Origin: Chitinilyticum litopenaei DSM 21440
GTDB taxonomy: Bacteria > Pseudomonadota > Gammaproteobacteria > Burkholderiales > Chitinibacteraceae
Direction of reading: 5' to 3'
NCBI RefSeq assembly: GCF_000428145.1
Contig: NZ_ATZJ01000001.1
Coordinates: forward strand, 310,001-374,000
DNA: 64,000 bases
This document shows, piece after piece, positions 16,811 to 25,004 of the stretch. The position numbers and the translations under genes were made by a program. Each line of letters opens with the position of its first letter. Position 1 is the first letter of the stretch. The notes under the pieces are model-generated. The model did no database searches. It had not been told where the DNA came from and saw only the letters and a program-made list of their open reading frames with translations.

Positions 16811-16942
16811 AGCTCTCTTTCAGAACCCCTTTTTTCGTCATGCCCGCGCAGGCGGGCATCCAGAGCAAAGCTTGATTTCACACCCTCACCTGGATTTCCG
16901 CGTACGCGGGAATGACGCTTCTGAAGCGGAGACATAATCAGG
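16811..16942. mobile_element. GTCATTCCCGCG-type MITE-like element, left end degraded
   Basis: The right end (16919-16942, TTCTGAAGCGGAGACATAATCAGG) matches the right inverted end of the intact element at 61498-61638 with one mismatch. The interior GTCATGCCCGCGCAGGCGGGCATCCAG ... CGTACGCGGGAATGACG also matches (split here by a gap). The left end is only partly conserved (CTCTCTTTCAGAA). Confidence 0.6.
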
Positions 16943-16952
16943 CATTGAATTA

Positions 16953-17000
16953 GGGTATGTGCGCACAGCCCTTTTTCAGATTTGGCTGTGTCCCAATACC
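16953..17000. repeat. GGGTAT-type small hairpin repeat (copy D)
   Basis: GGGTATGTGCGCACAGCC and GGCTGTGTCCCAATACC flank a CTTTTTCAGATT loop; CACAGCC/GGCTGTG is a perfect stem. It lies upstream of the feoA promoter region. Confidence 0.55.
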
Positions 17001-17081
17001 TGTTTTGGTATTGCCGATCTGCCCGGCCATGCGCGCATTTCTTGATCTGGATTAAAGCCCGTCCGCCCCATCCCCATAAAC

Positions 17082-17107
17082 TGAGAATCATTGTTGTTTA
17101 CATTCTC
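17082..17107. promoter_or_regulatory. Candidate Fur box upstream of feoA
   Basis: TGAGAATCATTGTTGTTTACATTCTC contains GAGAATCATT and ends in CATTCTC, an imperfect palindrome resembling the Fur consensus (GATAATGATAATCATTATC). It ends 11 bases before the feoA start codon, so bound Fur-iron would block the operon when iron is plentiful. feoABC operons are commonly Fur-controlled. Confidence 0.65.
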
Positions 17108-17118
17108 GGGGGCGCGCC

Positions 17119-17355
17119 ATGCAACTGGCCGATCTCGGCGCCGGGCAAAGCGGCGTCATTGCGGGTCTGGGTCAAGGCGATCGCAGCTATCGCCAGCGCC
17201 TGCTGGCGATGGGCGTGATGCCCGGCACGCCGTTTGCCGTCGTGCGCGTCGCGCCGCTTGGCGATCCCTACGAAATTACCGTGCGCGGCTACACGCTGAC
17301 CCTGCGCAAGCATGAGGCGGCGCTGCTCGAAGTCACCCTGACGGAGGCGGCATGA
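17119..17355 (+). CDS. feoA: Ferrous iron transport protein A
   Basis: 78 residues forming a small SH3-like domain: QLADLGAGQSGVIAGL, RQRLLAMGVMPGTPFAVVRV, APLGDPYEITVRGYTLTLRK. FeoA is a cytosolic partner of FeoB in ferrous iron uptake. Its stop overlaps the start of feoB (ATGA). Confidence 0.93.
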   Translation: MQLADLGAGQSGVIAGLGQGDRSYRQRLLAMGVMPGTPFAVVRVAPLGDPYEITVRGYTLTLRKHEAALLEVTLTEAA

Positions 17356-19646
17356 GCGGCGGCTTCAGCATTGCCCTGCTGGGCAACCCGAATTGCGGCA
17401 AGACCACGCTTTTCAACGCGCTGACCGGCAGCCGCCAGCAGGTCGGCAACTGGCCCGGCGTCACCGTCGAGCGCAAGAGCGGCTGGATGCGCGAAGGAAC
17501 ACTGCACGTTGAAGTCGTCGACCTGCCCGGCGTGTATTCGCTGAACGCCGCGCCCGACAGCTCGGCCGACGAGCAGGTGACGCGCGACTACATCCTTTCC
17601 GGCAGCGCGCGCTTCATCGTCAACATCGTCGACGCCAGCAACCTCGAGCGCAATCTCTACCTGACCACGCAATTGCTGGAGCTGGGCGTGCCCTGCCTGG
17701 TGGTGCTGAACATGGTCGACGTGGCCGAGCGCCAGGGCGTGGCCATCGACGCCGCGCAGCTGGCCGAACAGCTCGGCTGCCCGGTGCTGGCGATTTCCGC
17801 CAGCAAGAAGCGCGGGCTGGAGCAGCTGAAGAAAGCCATTTTCGCCCAGCAGGCCAGCAATCCCGGTTTGCGGCTCGATCTGCCGGAGAAAGTGAGGTAT
17901 GCCGTCACGGCCATAGCCGATGCTTTGTCCGGTGTGCATACCCCGCAGAATCTGTCGCACGACTGGCTGGCGCTGAAGCTGCTCGAAGGCGACCATCTGG
18001 CCGAGACGCTGTGCCCGGCGCAACGCCAGCTGGTCGCCGACCACCAGGCCGCCCTGCTGGCCGAGTACGACCTCGACGCCGACATCCTGATCGCCGACGC
18101 GCGCTACCGTTTCGCCAGCCGGCTGTGCGCCGCCGTGCGCCGTGACCGCGGGCTGGTGTCGCGCCACGTCACCGAACAGATCGACCGCGTCGTGCTCAAC
18201 CGCTGGCTGGGCCTGCCGGTGTTTCTCGGCATCATGTACCTGATGTTCCTCGCCACCATCCACGTCGGCTCGGCCTTTATCGACGTGTTCGACCAGAGCT
18301 TCGCCGCGCTGCTGGTCGATGAAGTCGGCAGCCTGCTCACCGCCTGGCATGCGCCGCAATGGCTGGTGGTGCTGCTGTCCACCGGCATGGGCGGCGGCAT
18401 CCAGACGGTGGCGACCTTCATTCCGGTGGTCGGCTGCCTCTACCTCATCCTTTCCGCGCTGGAGGATTCCGGCTACATGGCGCGCGCGGCGTTTGTGATG
18501 GACCGCGCGATGCGCGCGCTGGGCCTGCCGGGCAAATCCTTCGTTCCCTTGCTGATCGGCTTCGGCTGCAATGTGCCGGCGATCATGGCGACGCGTACGC
18601 TGGAAACGCGCCGCGACCGCATCCTCACCGCGATGATGGCGCCCTTCATGTCCTGCGGCGCGCGCCTGCCGGTGTACGCGCTGTTCGCCGCGGCCTTCTT
18701 CCCGCGCAACGGCCAGACCATCGTCTTCATCCTTTACCTGATCGGCATCGCCGCCGCCGTGCTGACCGCCTTTTTGCTGCGCAAGAGCCTCCTGCCCGGC
18801 GACGGCGCGCCGCTGGTGATGGAGCTGCCGCTCTACCATCGCCCGACGCTGGGCACCGTGCTGCGCCGCAGTTGGGACCGCCTGCGCGATTTCGTCGTCA
18901 ACGCCGGCCGCGTGATCGTGCCGATGGTGATGGTGCTGTCCATCCTCAACGCCGTGGGAACGGATGGCTCGTTTGGCCACGAGAACAGCGACAAATCGGT
19001 GCTCGCCAGCGTCGGCAAGACCATCGCGCCGGCCTTTGCGCCGCTGGGCATCGACGCCGACAACTGGCAGGCGGCCGTCGGGCTTTTTACCGGCGTGCTG
19101 GCGAAGGAAGCGGTGGTGGGCACGCTCAACACGCTGTACAGCCAGAGCGCCGGCGCCGCAGCCGATGAAGCGCCGCAGGCATTGACCGAGAAACTGGCTG
19201 ACGCCTTTGCAACGGTTCCGGCCAATCTCGGCGCCATCGCCGACAAGCTGGGCGACCCGCTGGGAATCAGCATCGGCGACGTCAGCAATGCCGAGGAAGC
19301 GGCGAAGACGCTGGAAGCCAGCACCGGAACCTTTGGCGCGATGCAGCAGCACTTCCACGGCGCGAGCGGCGCGTTCGCCTTCCTCTTGCTGATCCTGCTC
19401 TACACACCCTGCCTGGCGGCGCTGGGCGCGATGAAGGTGGAGCTGGGCGCAGGCTGGGCAGCCTTTGCCGCCGGCTGGACGCTGTTCGTCGGCTACAGCG
19501 CGGCCACGCTGTTCTACCAGTTGAGCCATTGGTCGCAAGGCGCCGCGCACGCCGCGCTGATGCTGGGCGGGCTGGCGCTGGCCTGGCTGGCCGTGCTGCT
19601 GGCCGGCCGCCTCATCGGCCGTCACCCCCGCTGGCAGGCGGCCTGA
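17352..19646 (+). CDS. feoB: Ferrous iron transporter FeoB
   Basis: 764 residues. The N-terminal G domain has G1 GNPNCGKTTLFN, the switch sequence NWPGVTVERKSG, G3 DLPGVYSLN, and G4 NMVD. The membrane part begins near residue 285 (RWLGLPVFLGIMYLMF) and holds the FeoB gate motifs GFGCNVPAIMATR, MSCGARLPVYALF and LYTPCLAAL. FeoB is the inner-membrane Fe2+ transporter driven or gated by GTP. Translationally coupled to feoA and followed 19 bases later by feoC. Confidence 0.96.
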   Translation: MSGGFSIALLGNPNCGKTTLFNALTGSRQQVGNWPGVTVERKSGWMREGTLHVEVVDLPGVYSLNAAPDSSADEQVTRDYILSGSARFIVNIVDASNLERNLYLTTQLLELGVPCLVVLNMVDVAERQGVAIDAAQLAEQLGCPVLAISASKKRGLEQLKKAIFAQQASNPGLRLDLPEKVRYAVTAIADALSGVHTPQNLSHDWLALKLLEGDHLAETLCPAQRQLVADHQAALLAEYDLDADILIADARYRFASRLCAAVRRDRGLVSRHVTEQIDRVVLNRWLGLPVFLGIMYLMFLATIHVGSAFIDVFDQSFAALLVDEVGSLLTAWHAPQWLVVLLSTGMGGGIQTVATFIPVVGCLYLILSALEDSGYMARAAFVMDRAMRALGLPGKSFVPLLIGFGCNVPAIMATRTLETRRDRILTAMMAPFMSCGARLPVYALFAAAFFPRNGQTIVFILYLIGIAAAVLTAFLLRKSLLPGDGAPLVMELPLYHRPTLGTVLRRSWDRLRDFVVNAGRVIVPMVMVLSILNAVGTDGSFGHENSDKSVLASVGKTIAPAFAPLGIDADNWQAAVGLFTGVLAKEAVVGTLNTLYSQSAGAAADEAPQALTEKLADAFATVPANLGAIADKLGDPLGISIGDVSNAEEAAKTLEASTGTFGAMQQHFHGASGAFAFLLLILLYTPCLAALGAMKVELGAGWAAFAAGWTLFVGYSAATLFYQLSHWSQGAAHAALMLGGLALAWLAVLLAGRLIGRHPRWQAA

Positions 19647-19665
19647 GGAAAGTGAGGAGAAGCAC

Positions 19666-19890
19666 ATGGGACTGATCGAATTGCGTGACTACCTGCGCGG
19701 CCGCGGCGAGGTGTCCGCCGCCGAGATTGCGGCGCATTTTGGCGTGCAGATGTCTGCAGTCGAGCCGCTTGCCGGCGAATGGGCAAGGCGCGGCAAGCTC
19801 GCACAGTCGGGCAGCACTTGCAGCAAGGGCGGCGGCTGCTCGGGCTGCTGCAGCTCGCCCTCCGGCGCGTTTTACCGCTGGCTGGGCTGA
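19666..19890 (+). CDS. feoC: FeoC-like [Fe-S] winged-helix regulator
   Basis: 74 residues. A winged helix occupies the first 50 residues (LIELRDYLRGRGEVSAAEIA, AHFGVQMSAVEPLAGEWARR), followed by a cysteine loop STCSKGGGCSGCCSS that could bind an iron-sulfur cluster and ends FYRWLG. FeoC proteins bind FeoB in the cytoplasm and affect its stability or activity. The last 19 bases overlap the convergent lipoprotein gene. Start supported by GAGGAGA upstream. Confidence 0.88.
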   Translation: MGLIELRDYLRGRGEVSAAEIAAHFGVQMSAVEPLAGEWARRGKLAQSGSTCSKGGGCSGCCSSPSGAFYRWLG

Positions 19891-20120
19891 GCGTCGGCGA
19901 CGTCGCTGGCCTGGTCGGAAGCGGCATGATTCGCCAGCGCCACCGCGCCATTCACGCCCGCCGCGCCGACATCCCAGGCCACGCCGGCCGTGGTGGTCGC
20001 CACGCTCACCGCCGTTCCGGCCAGCCCCACCGCTGCGCCGCCGACCGCCACGGTGGTGGCGACGGCGCTGCAGGCGCTCAGTAGCGGGATGAGGACGAGA
20101 ACGAGCAGGCGCAGGGGCAT
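19872..20120 (-). CDS. Small Gly/Ala/Val-rich lipoprotein
   Basis: 82 residues with a lipoprotein signal: MPLRLLVLVLIPLLSAC, Cys being the lipidation site. The rest is a small-residue sequence with glycine-zipper character (VAVGGAAVGLAGTAVSVATT) ending in a polar tail QASDVADAQPSQR. Such lipoproteins are anchored in the envelope; the role is unknown. It overlaps the end of feoC convergently by 19 bases. Confidence 0.7.
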   Translation of the reverse strand: MPLRLLVLVLIPLLSACSAVATTVAVGGAAVGLAGTAVSVATTTAGVAWDVGAAGVNGAVALANHAASDQASDVADAQPSQR

Positions 20121-20244
20121 GGCGGGAATCCGGGGTGTGGGTGGCTGATAATAGGGGTATGTGGCTGAATCGTCTGTGAATGAAGGGCAGGAGATTGTTA
20201 CCCTGTCGGGTAATGGAAAGTGTCATGCGCTTTTGTCACGGTAC

Positions 20245-20590
20245 GGCCAGAGTTTAGCGCCTGCGGCGCGGGTGTTGATGCCGGGTGTGCCCGGCGGCAC
20301 GTCAGGGGGCTCTACTGCACCCCACAAAGTCTGCGACTTTGCGGGGACCCCGCGCTTGCCAAGCCCCCCGACACCCCCAAGGCGCGCCCGGTGCCAGCAA
20401 GCCGGCATCGCGCGACGCTAGGCGGCAAAGCCGCCAGGCTCTGCGGTGACCGTCGCCCCGCTGCGCGGGGTGCCCTGCGATGCTCGTCTGCGGCAGCGGC
20501 GGGGGCAACTCGGGCTTCGCCCTCAAACACTCCCCCCGTCGAAACCCTGCCGCAGACTGCGCTTCTCGGCGACTGCGAGGGCATCCCGTA
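20245..20590. repeat. Long structured non-coding repeat
   Basis: GC-rich stretch packed with short palindromes (GCCTGCGGCGC, GCCGGGTGTGCCCGGC, GGCGGCAAAGCCGCC, CCCCGCTGCGCGGGG, GCAGCGGCGGG) and with phrases such as GGTGTTGATGCCGGGTGTG and AACTCGGGCTTCGCCCTC that recur between genes of many beta- and gammaproteobacteria (recalled, not searched). No coding frame with a plausible protein is seen. It ends two bases before the copy 2 element. Confidence 0.45.
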
Positions 20591-20591
20591 C

Positions 20592-20708
20592 TATTGATCC
20601 GGCCCTCGGAAGTTTGAATTTCCGTAGGAGCGAGCTTGCTCGCGAAGCCTTGCTGATCGCGAGCAAGCTCGCTCCTACGAGTAAAAACATCAGAGGGCCG
20701 GATCAATA
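20592..20708. mobile_element. MITE-like element with TATTGATCCGGCCCTC ends and REP core (copy 2)
   Basis: 117 bp, nearly identical to 4515-4631: inverted ends TATTGATCCGGCCCTC / GAGGGCCGGATCAATA and the same large central palindrome built on GTAGGAGCGAGCTTGCTCGC. No protein is encoded. Confidence 0.72.
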
Positions 20709-20717
20709 AAGGCATCG

Positions 20718-20781
20718 CGCTATACCCATGCAGTGATAAAGCTGTAGCCATTTTTTAAAAAGGCTACAGCTGCATACCCAT
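20718..20781. repeat. GGGTAT-type small hairpin repeat (copy E)
   Basis: TATACCC at one end and GCATACCCATC at the other surround a perfect stem GCTGTAGCC / GGCTACAGC with an ATTTTTTAAAAA loop. It is the clearest example of the family's inner stem. The rest of the gap to 20942 shows nothing I recognise. Confidence 0.65.
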
Positions 20782-20942
20782 CAAAAACAGTAGAAAGGCG
20801 CGGTGCTTTCCGGCCTAAGAACAAGCACTGCGGCCAATTAGCACGCCCCGTTGGCGCGGCGGAAACGCGCATCCAAACACCGCGCCGTAGGCGCTGAAAT
20901 AGCTCCGAGCTTCCTTACCGCAAGCTCGCATATCGCCCAGAC

Positions 20943-22166
20943 TCAATTTCCCAGATACCTCAACAGCCCCTGCGCCGCCGCGCGGCCGGTGGCGAAGCAG
21001 GCGGTGAGCAGATAGCCGCCGGTGGGCGCTTCCCAGTCCAGCATTTCGCCGGCGCAGAACACGCCGGGCAGCGCGCCCAGCATCCAGTTGTCGTCCAGCG
21101 CGGCAAAGCGCACGCCGCCGGCGCTGCTGATCGCTTCGTCGAGCGGGCGGGGGGCGAGCACCGGGATCGGCAGCGCCTTGATGGCCTTCGCCAGTTGCGT
21201 CGGGTCGTTCATCGCCTCCTTGCTGAGTAGTTCGCGCAGCAGGCCCAGCTTCACGCCGCCCAGATTCAGCTTGCTCTGCAGGAAGCTCGACAGCGATTTC
21301 GCGCCGCGCGGCGCGCCGACCTCGCGCAGCACTTTTTCGTATGGATAGGCGGGTAGCAGGTCCAGCGTCAATGTGGCCTTGCCTTCACGGGCAATACCCT
21401 CGCGCAGCGGGCGTGCAAAGGCATACACCAGATTGCCCTCGATGCCGCTGGCGCTGACCACGCATTCGCCGTTGCGCATCGGGCCGTCGTTGACGCTGGC
21501 GGCGACATTCTTCAGTGGGCTGCCGGCAAACTTATCGATAAAGAACTCGCTCCAGCCGCAATCGAAGCCGCAATTGGCCGGCGCCAGCGGCGCGACGTCC
21601 ACGCCGCGTGCGGCGAGCAGGCCTTGCCAGGCCCCGTCCGAGCCCAGTTTTTTCCAGCTGCCGCCACCGAGCGCCAGCAGCGTGGCGTCGGTGGTGATGG
21701 CGATTTCGCCGTCCGGCGTCGCGAAGCGCAAGGCGCCTGCCGCGTCCCAGCCCAGCCAGCGGTGGCGCACGTGCAGGGTGACGCCGGCCGCCTTCAGCCG
21801 CGCCAGCCAGGCGCGCAGCAGCGGCGCGGCCTTCATGTCGCGCGGGAAGACCTTGCCCGAGCTGCCGACGAAGGTCTCGATGCCCAGCCCGTGTATCCAG
21901 GCGCGCAGCGTGTCCGGGTCGAAGGCGCGGATCGCGGCCTCCAGCGCCGCGCGGCCGTCGGCGCCGTAGCGGTCGAGCAAGGGTTCCAGCGGCTCGGAAT
22001 GCGTGATGTTCATGCCGCCGACGCCGGCGAGCAGGAACTTGCGGCCCGGCGAGGGCATGGCGTCATAAACATCAACGTGCAGGCCGGCGGCGGCGAGCAC
22101 TTCGGCGGCCATCAGGCCGGCGGGGCCGGCGCCGATGATGGCAATGCGGCGGGAAGGCGGGATCAT
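20943..22166 (-). CDS. HI0933/BaiN-type FAD-dependent oxidoreductase
   Basis: 407 residues from MIPPSRR. The FAD-binding Rossmann motif is IAIIGAGPAGLMAAEVLAAAG, followed by the family's hallmark GRKFLLAGVGGMNITHSEP, then GKVFPRDMKA, ATLLALGGGSWKKLGSDG, and the C-terminal SSAGGVRFAALD and FCAGEMLDWEAPTGGYLLT. This pattern is that of the PP_4765-type subgroup of HI0933-like flavoproteins, cytoplasmic enzymes of unestablished substrate. The gene stands alone. Start chosen because the FAD motif lies immediately after it. Confidence 0.82.
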   Translation of the reverse strand: MIPPSRRIAIIGAGPAGLMAAEVLAAAGLHVDVYDAMPSPGRKFLLAGVGGMNITHSEPLEPLLDRYGADGRAALEAAIRAFDPDTLRAWIHGLGIETFVGSSGKVFPRDMKAAPLLRAWLARLKAAGVTLHVRHRWLGWDAAGALRFATPDGEIAITTDATLLALGGGSWKKLGSDGAWQGLLAARGVDVAPLAPANCGFDCGWSEFFIDKFAGSPLKNVAASVNDGPMRNGECVVSASGIEGNLVYAFARPLREGIAREGKATLTLDLLPAYPYEKVLREVGAPRGAKSLSSFLQSKLNLGGVKLGLLRELLSKEAMNDPTQLAKAIKALPIPVLAPRPLDEAISSAGGVRFAALDDNWMLGALPGVFCAGEMLDWEAPTGGYLLTACFATGRAAAQGLLRYLGN

Positions 22167-22392
22167 GGGAGCTGGCCGGATACTAAAGCGGCATTCTAGC
22201 AGGCCGCCGGCAAACGCCTGCGTGCGGTTTGCCGGCGGCGGTCTTGCGGGCGGGGCTTGGCAGACTGGATGGGGCCATCGCCGCTTTCTTCGCGACTGCT
22301 GTCTGGCCGCAGCAGCTTGTCGCCAGCAGTGCTGACTACCTCCGCTTTCGCGGCCTATTACTGGCACACGCTGCCGACCAGGACAAACATCT

Positions 22393-22502
22393 TAGGGTGC
22401 GCAAATCCCGCAGGGGTTTGCGCACCGGAAACGATCCGCCCGAGCCGCAGCGCATGTTCAACGATCACTCCGCCTGCGCAAATCAGGATTTGCGCACCCT
22501 AC
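22393..22502. repeat. TTTGCGCAC REP pair (BIME), distant copy
   Basis: Two palindromic REP units, GGTGCGCAAATCCCGCAGGGG and TGCGCAAATCAGGATTTGCGC, with GCGCATGTTCAACGATC between them, bounded by TAGGGTGCG and CGCACCCTA. It is the same unit, in the opposite orientation, as those beside the RAYT gene at 37.4-38.5 kb, so it was probably moved by that enzyme. Confidence 0.75.
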
Positions 22503-22590
22503 TCGGCTGGTTTGCATCAGCAAGTATTGACATAAGATGTCCTTCCACTGCTAGAATACTTGCATTCACATTACAGGTCGGGGGCTGACG

Positions 22591-24123
22591 ATGTTATGCA
22601 TGCAGCGTTGTAGGGTGCCAGGCATCGCTTTGGCCAGTTTGCTGGCCGCTACGTCTTTGGTGCAGGCCGAGTCGCCTGAGTTGCAGCCAGTTACCCCGGA
22701 AAGCGTGGGGCTGGATTCGGAAAAACTCGCGAAAATGCTCGATTACCTGCGCTCTTCCGGTTTCGAGACCGAAAGTGTGCTCGTTGCCCGTCATGGCCAG
22801 CTGGTGCTGGCAGCGTATCACGCGCCGTTTCGTCCCGGCATGCCGCATCAGGTCAATTCGGTGACCAAGAGCGTTACCTCCACGCTGGTCGGTCTCGCCA
22901 TCAGTGACGGCAAGCTCAAGCTCACTGACACCGTTGGCGATGTGTTGCCGCAGTATCGTGAGCTGCCGGGGGCAATAATCACGGTGGAGCAGTTGCTGCA
23001 GATGAAGACCGGCATGATCTGGATCGATGATGCCGGGAGCTCCGGTTCATCGACCTGGGAAACGAATCTGCAGCAGGGCGACTGGATTGCCGATTTCCTG
23101 CGCCAGCCGATGGATCCCGAGCAGCGTGGAACCTTCAACTACAATAGTGGCGGATCGGCTTTGCTGGCCGTGCTGGCGGAAAAGGCGGTCGGCCAGCCAC
23201 TGCTGGATTATGGCCGCGAGCGGTTGTTCAAACCGCTGGGCATCGAGCAAATCCGCTGGGTGAGTACGCCGGATGGCACGGTGAACGGTGGCCGGGGTCT
23301 TTACATCGCACCGGCCGACATGCTGCGCTTTGGCGAACTCTTCCGGCAAAACGGTGAATGGCAGGGCCGGCAGATCATTCCGGCAGCCTGGGTACAGGAT
23401 GCGACCAGTCCTAAACTGCCGGTCAGTGCAAACACTGGCAGCCCGTATTTCTACGGGTCGCATTGGTGGGTGGGCAAGGATCGCCTCTGGTTCAGCGCTC
23501 AGGGCTGGGGTGGGCAATACATCACGGTCTATCCACAGGATGACATCACGCTGGTCGTGACCTCACGGCGGCCCGATGCCGACCGTCATGCGGGCCCGAT
23601 CGATTTCACCGCGCTGCGCGAATACTTTCTCACCCCCGCCGCGAATGGCTTGCCGGCCAAGCCGGCGGCGCAGGCAAACCTGCAAGCCAAGGTCGCTAGC
23701 TGGGCCAGTCCGACCGCGGTAAACCGCTTGCGCTCGCCACTGGAAAAACAGCTCAATGGCCGCAAGATCGATTTTTCCGGTGACTATTGGTTGTCCCAGT
23801 TGCAGCTGGAATTTCGCGGCGATGAACTGCTGCTCGGGGTAACTCCGCGTGATGGGGGCTACCGGCCCTGGCGCCAGCACGTCGGCCTGGACGGCAAGTG
23901 GCGCGACACGCCTCGCCCGGCCGAAAAAGACGCCAGCGTGCAAAGCGGCCCGGAATCGCTGATCAGTGGGCGTGCGCAGTGGCTGGATCGCAAGACGCTG
24001 TTGCTGGAAACACTTTGGCTGGATGAAAGCTGGTCATACAAGGTCCGGTTGCGGTTTTCAGGCAATAAGGTGCGTCTGGAGCGGGTGGATAGCCTGGAAA
24101 CCGCGACCGGTACCTTGCGCTAG
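22591..24123 (+). CDS. Secreted serine hydrolase, class C beta-lactamase fold
   Basis: 510 residues with a signal peptide ending near VQA-ESPEL. The penicillin-binding fold motifs are SVTKS (S-x-x-K catalytic Ser/Lys, about residue 90) and YNSGG (the Y-x-N/S motif, about residue 186); the third motif may be in the SAQGWGGQYI region. After about residue 360 comes a separate C-terminal beta domain (IDFSGDYWLSQLQLEFRGDE ...). Proteins of this kind are periplasmic esterases or peptidases rather than drug-resistance enzymes. Substrate unknown; no partner genes adjacent. Confidence 0.8.
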   Translation: MLCMQRCRVPGIALASLLAATSLVQAESPELQPVTPESVGLDSEKLAKMLDYLRSSGFETESVLVARHGQLVLAAYHAPFRPGMPHQVNSVTKSVTSTLVGLAISDGKLKLTDTVGDVLPQYRELPGAIITVEQLLQMKTGMIWIDDAGSSGSSTWETNLQQGDWIADFLRQPMDPEQRGTFNYNSGGSALLAVLAEKAVGQPLLDYGRERLFKPLGIEQIRWVSTPDGTVNGGRGLYIAPADMLRFGELFRQNGEWQGRQIIPAAWVQDATSPKLPVSANTGSPYFYGSHWWVGKDRLWFSAQGWGGQYITVYPQDDITLVVTSRRPDADRHAGPIDFTALREYFLTPAANGLPAKPAAQANLQAKVASWASPTAVNRLRSPLEKQLNGRKIDFSGDYWLSQLQLEFRGDELLLGVTPRDGGYRPWRQHVGLDGKWRDTPRPAEKDASVQSGPESLISGRAQWLDRKTLLLETLWLDESWSYKVRLRFSGNKVRLERVDSLETATGTLR

Positions 24124-24163
24124 GATCGGGCAAAGGCACACCAGTCACGGCGATGCGCTCGGG

Positions 24164-24390
24164 GTGGCGGTTTTTCCCAGTCGTCACCTCGTGCGGCGCA
24201 CTCTGTAGGGCGCAATCGCCGCAGGCATTGCGCCAAATGTGATGATGGGGGCAATAACTACCTTTCGGCGCATTGCCGCAACGCGGCGAATGCGCCCTAC
24301 GCTGAACACAGCTACGTGCAGCCGGCCCGGATGACCTTGCGGAATTCGCGCCGGACTGCGCGCCTGAGTGGCGGTTTTTCCCAGTCGTCA
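24164..24390. repeat. 23-bp direct repeats flanking a GTAGGGCGCAAT hairpin pair
   Basis: The sequence GTGGCGGTTTTTCCCAGTC-GTCA occurs identically at 24164-24186 and 24368-24390. Between them (24205-24301) lie two hairpins, GGCGCAAT/ATTGCGCC and GGCGCATT/AATGCGCC, bounded by TGTAGGGCGC and GCGCCCTACG, a REP-type pair common in proteobacteria. The flanking repeats suggest that the pair was inserted or that the flank was duplicated. Confidence 0.6.
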
Positions 24391-24441
24391 GCGCGTGGCG
24401 GGCGGCGTAAGCTGGCGCTTTGTGTTTGCCGGCCCGCCCTC

Positions 24442-24936
24442 ATGACTGCTCCCGCCCTTGTTTGCCGCCCCGTCGATTTCCGCCAGCCCGCCGATGCGGC
24501 GGCCTTTGTGGCGCTGCTGGATCATTACGCCAGCGACGCCATGGGCGGCGGTGCGGGCCTGTCCGATTTCGCCAAGGCCAATCTGGTGCCGCGTCTGGCG
24601 GTGCGTGACGATTTCTTTGCCTTCATCGTCTGGGCGGGCGACGGCCCGGTGGGGCTGATCAACCTGATCGAAGGCTTTTCGACCTTCGCGGCGCGCCCCT
24701 TGCTGAATGTGCACGATGTGGTGGTGCACGCCGACTGGCGCGGTCGCGGCGTGGTGGATGCGCTGTTTGCCGCGGCCGAGGCGCTGGCGGCGCAGCGCGA
24801 TTGCTGCAAGCTGACGCTGGAAGTGCTCGAAGGCAATCCGCGCGCGGCAGCCGCTTACGCCCGCTGCGGCTTCAAGCCCTATGAGCTGGATCCGCAGTTC
24901 GGGCGGGCGGTGTTCATGGAGAAAAAGCTGGCCTGA
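24442..24936 (+). CDS. GNAT family N-acetyltransferase
   Basis: 164 residues. The acetyl-CoA site is VVVHADWRGRGVVDALFAAA (R-G-x-G-V pattern of motif A); LEVLEGNPRAAAAYARCGFK is the usual motif B with the N-x-x-A-x-x-x-Y-x-x-x-G-F signature. It acetylates an amine with acetyl-CoA in the cytoplasm. The acceptor is unknown. Convergent with the chitin-binding gene. Confidence 0.82.
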   Translation: MTAPALVCRPVDFRQPADAAAFVALLDHYASDAMGGGAGLSDFAKANLVPRLAVRDDFFAFIVWAGDGPVGLINLIEGFSTFAARPLLNVHDVVVHADWRGRGVVDALFAAAEALAAQRDCCKLTLEVLEGNPRAAAAYARCGFKPYELDPQFGRAVFMEKKLA

Positions 24937-24938
24937 TC

Positions 24939-24998
24939 AATACCCCATTGGTGATTGCCGTGCAGCCCTTATGCTGAAGGGCGTGCACGGCAATACCC
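24939..24998. repeat. GGGTAT-type small hairpin repeat (copy F)
   Basis: ATTGCCGTGCAGCCCTT pairs with AAGGGCGTGCACGGCAAT (one bulge) and is bounded by AATACCCC and AATACCC. It lies exactly between two convergent genes, as expected of a bidirectional terminator. Confidence 0.65.
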
Positions 24999-25004
24999 GG
25001 GTGC

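Noticed and set aside
17289..19667. Minus-strand open frame of 792 codons opposite feoB
   Set aside because: feoB is unmistakable on the plus strand. The minus frame is open only because of GC-rich codon use and shows no domain.
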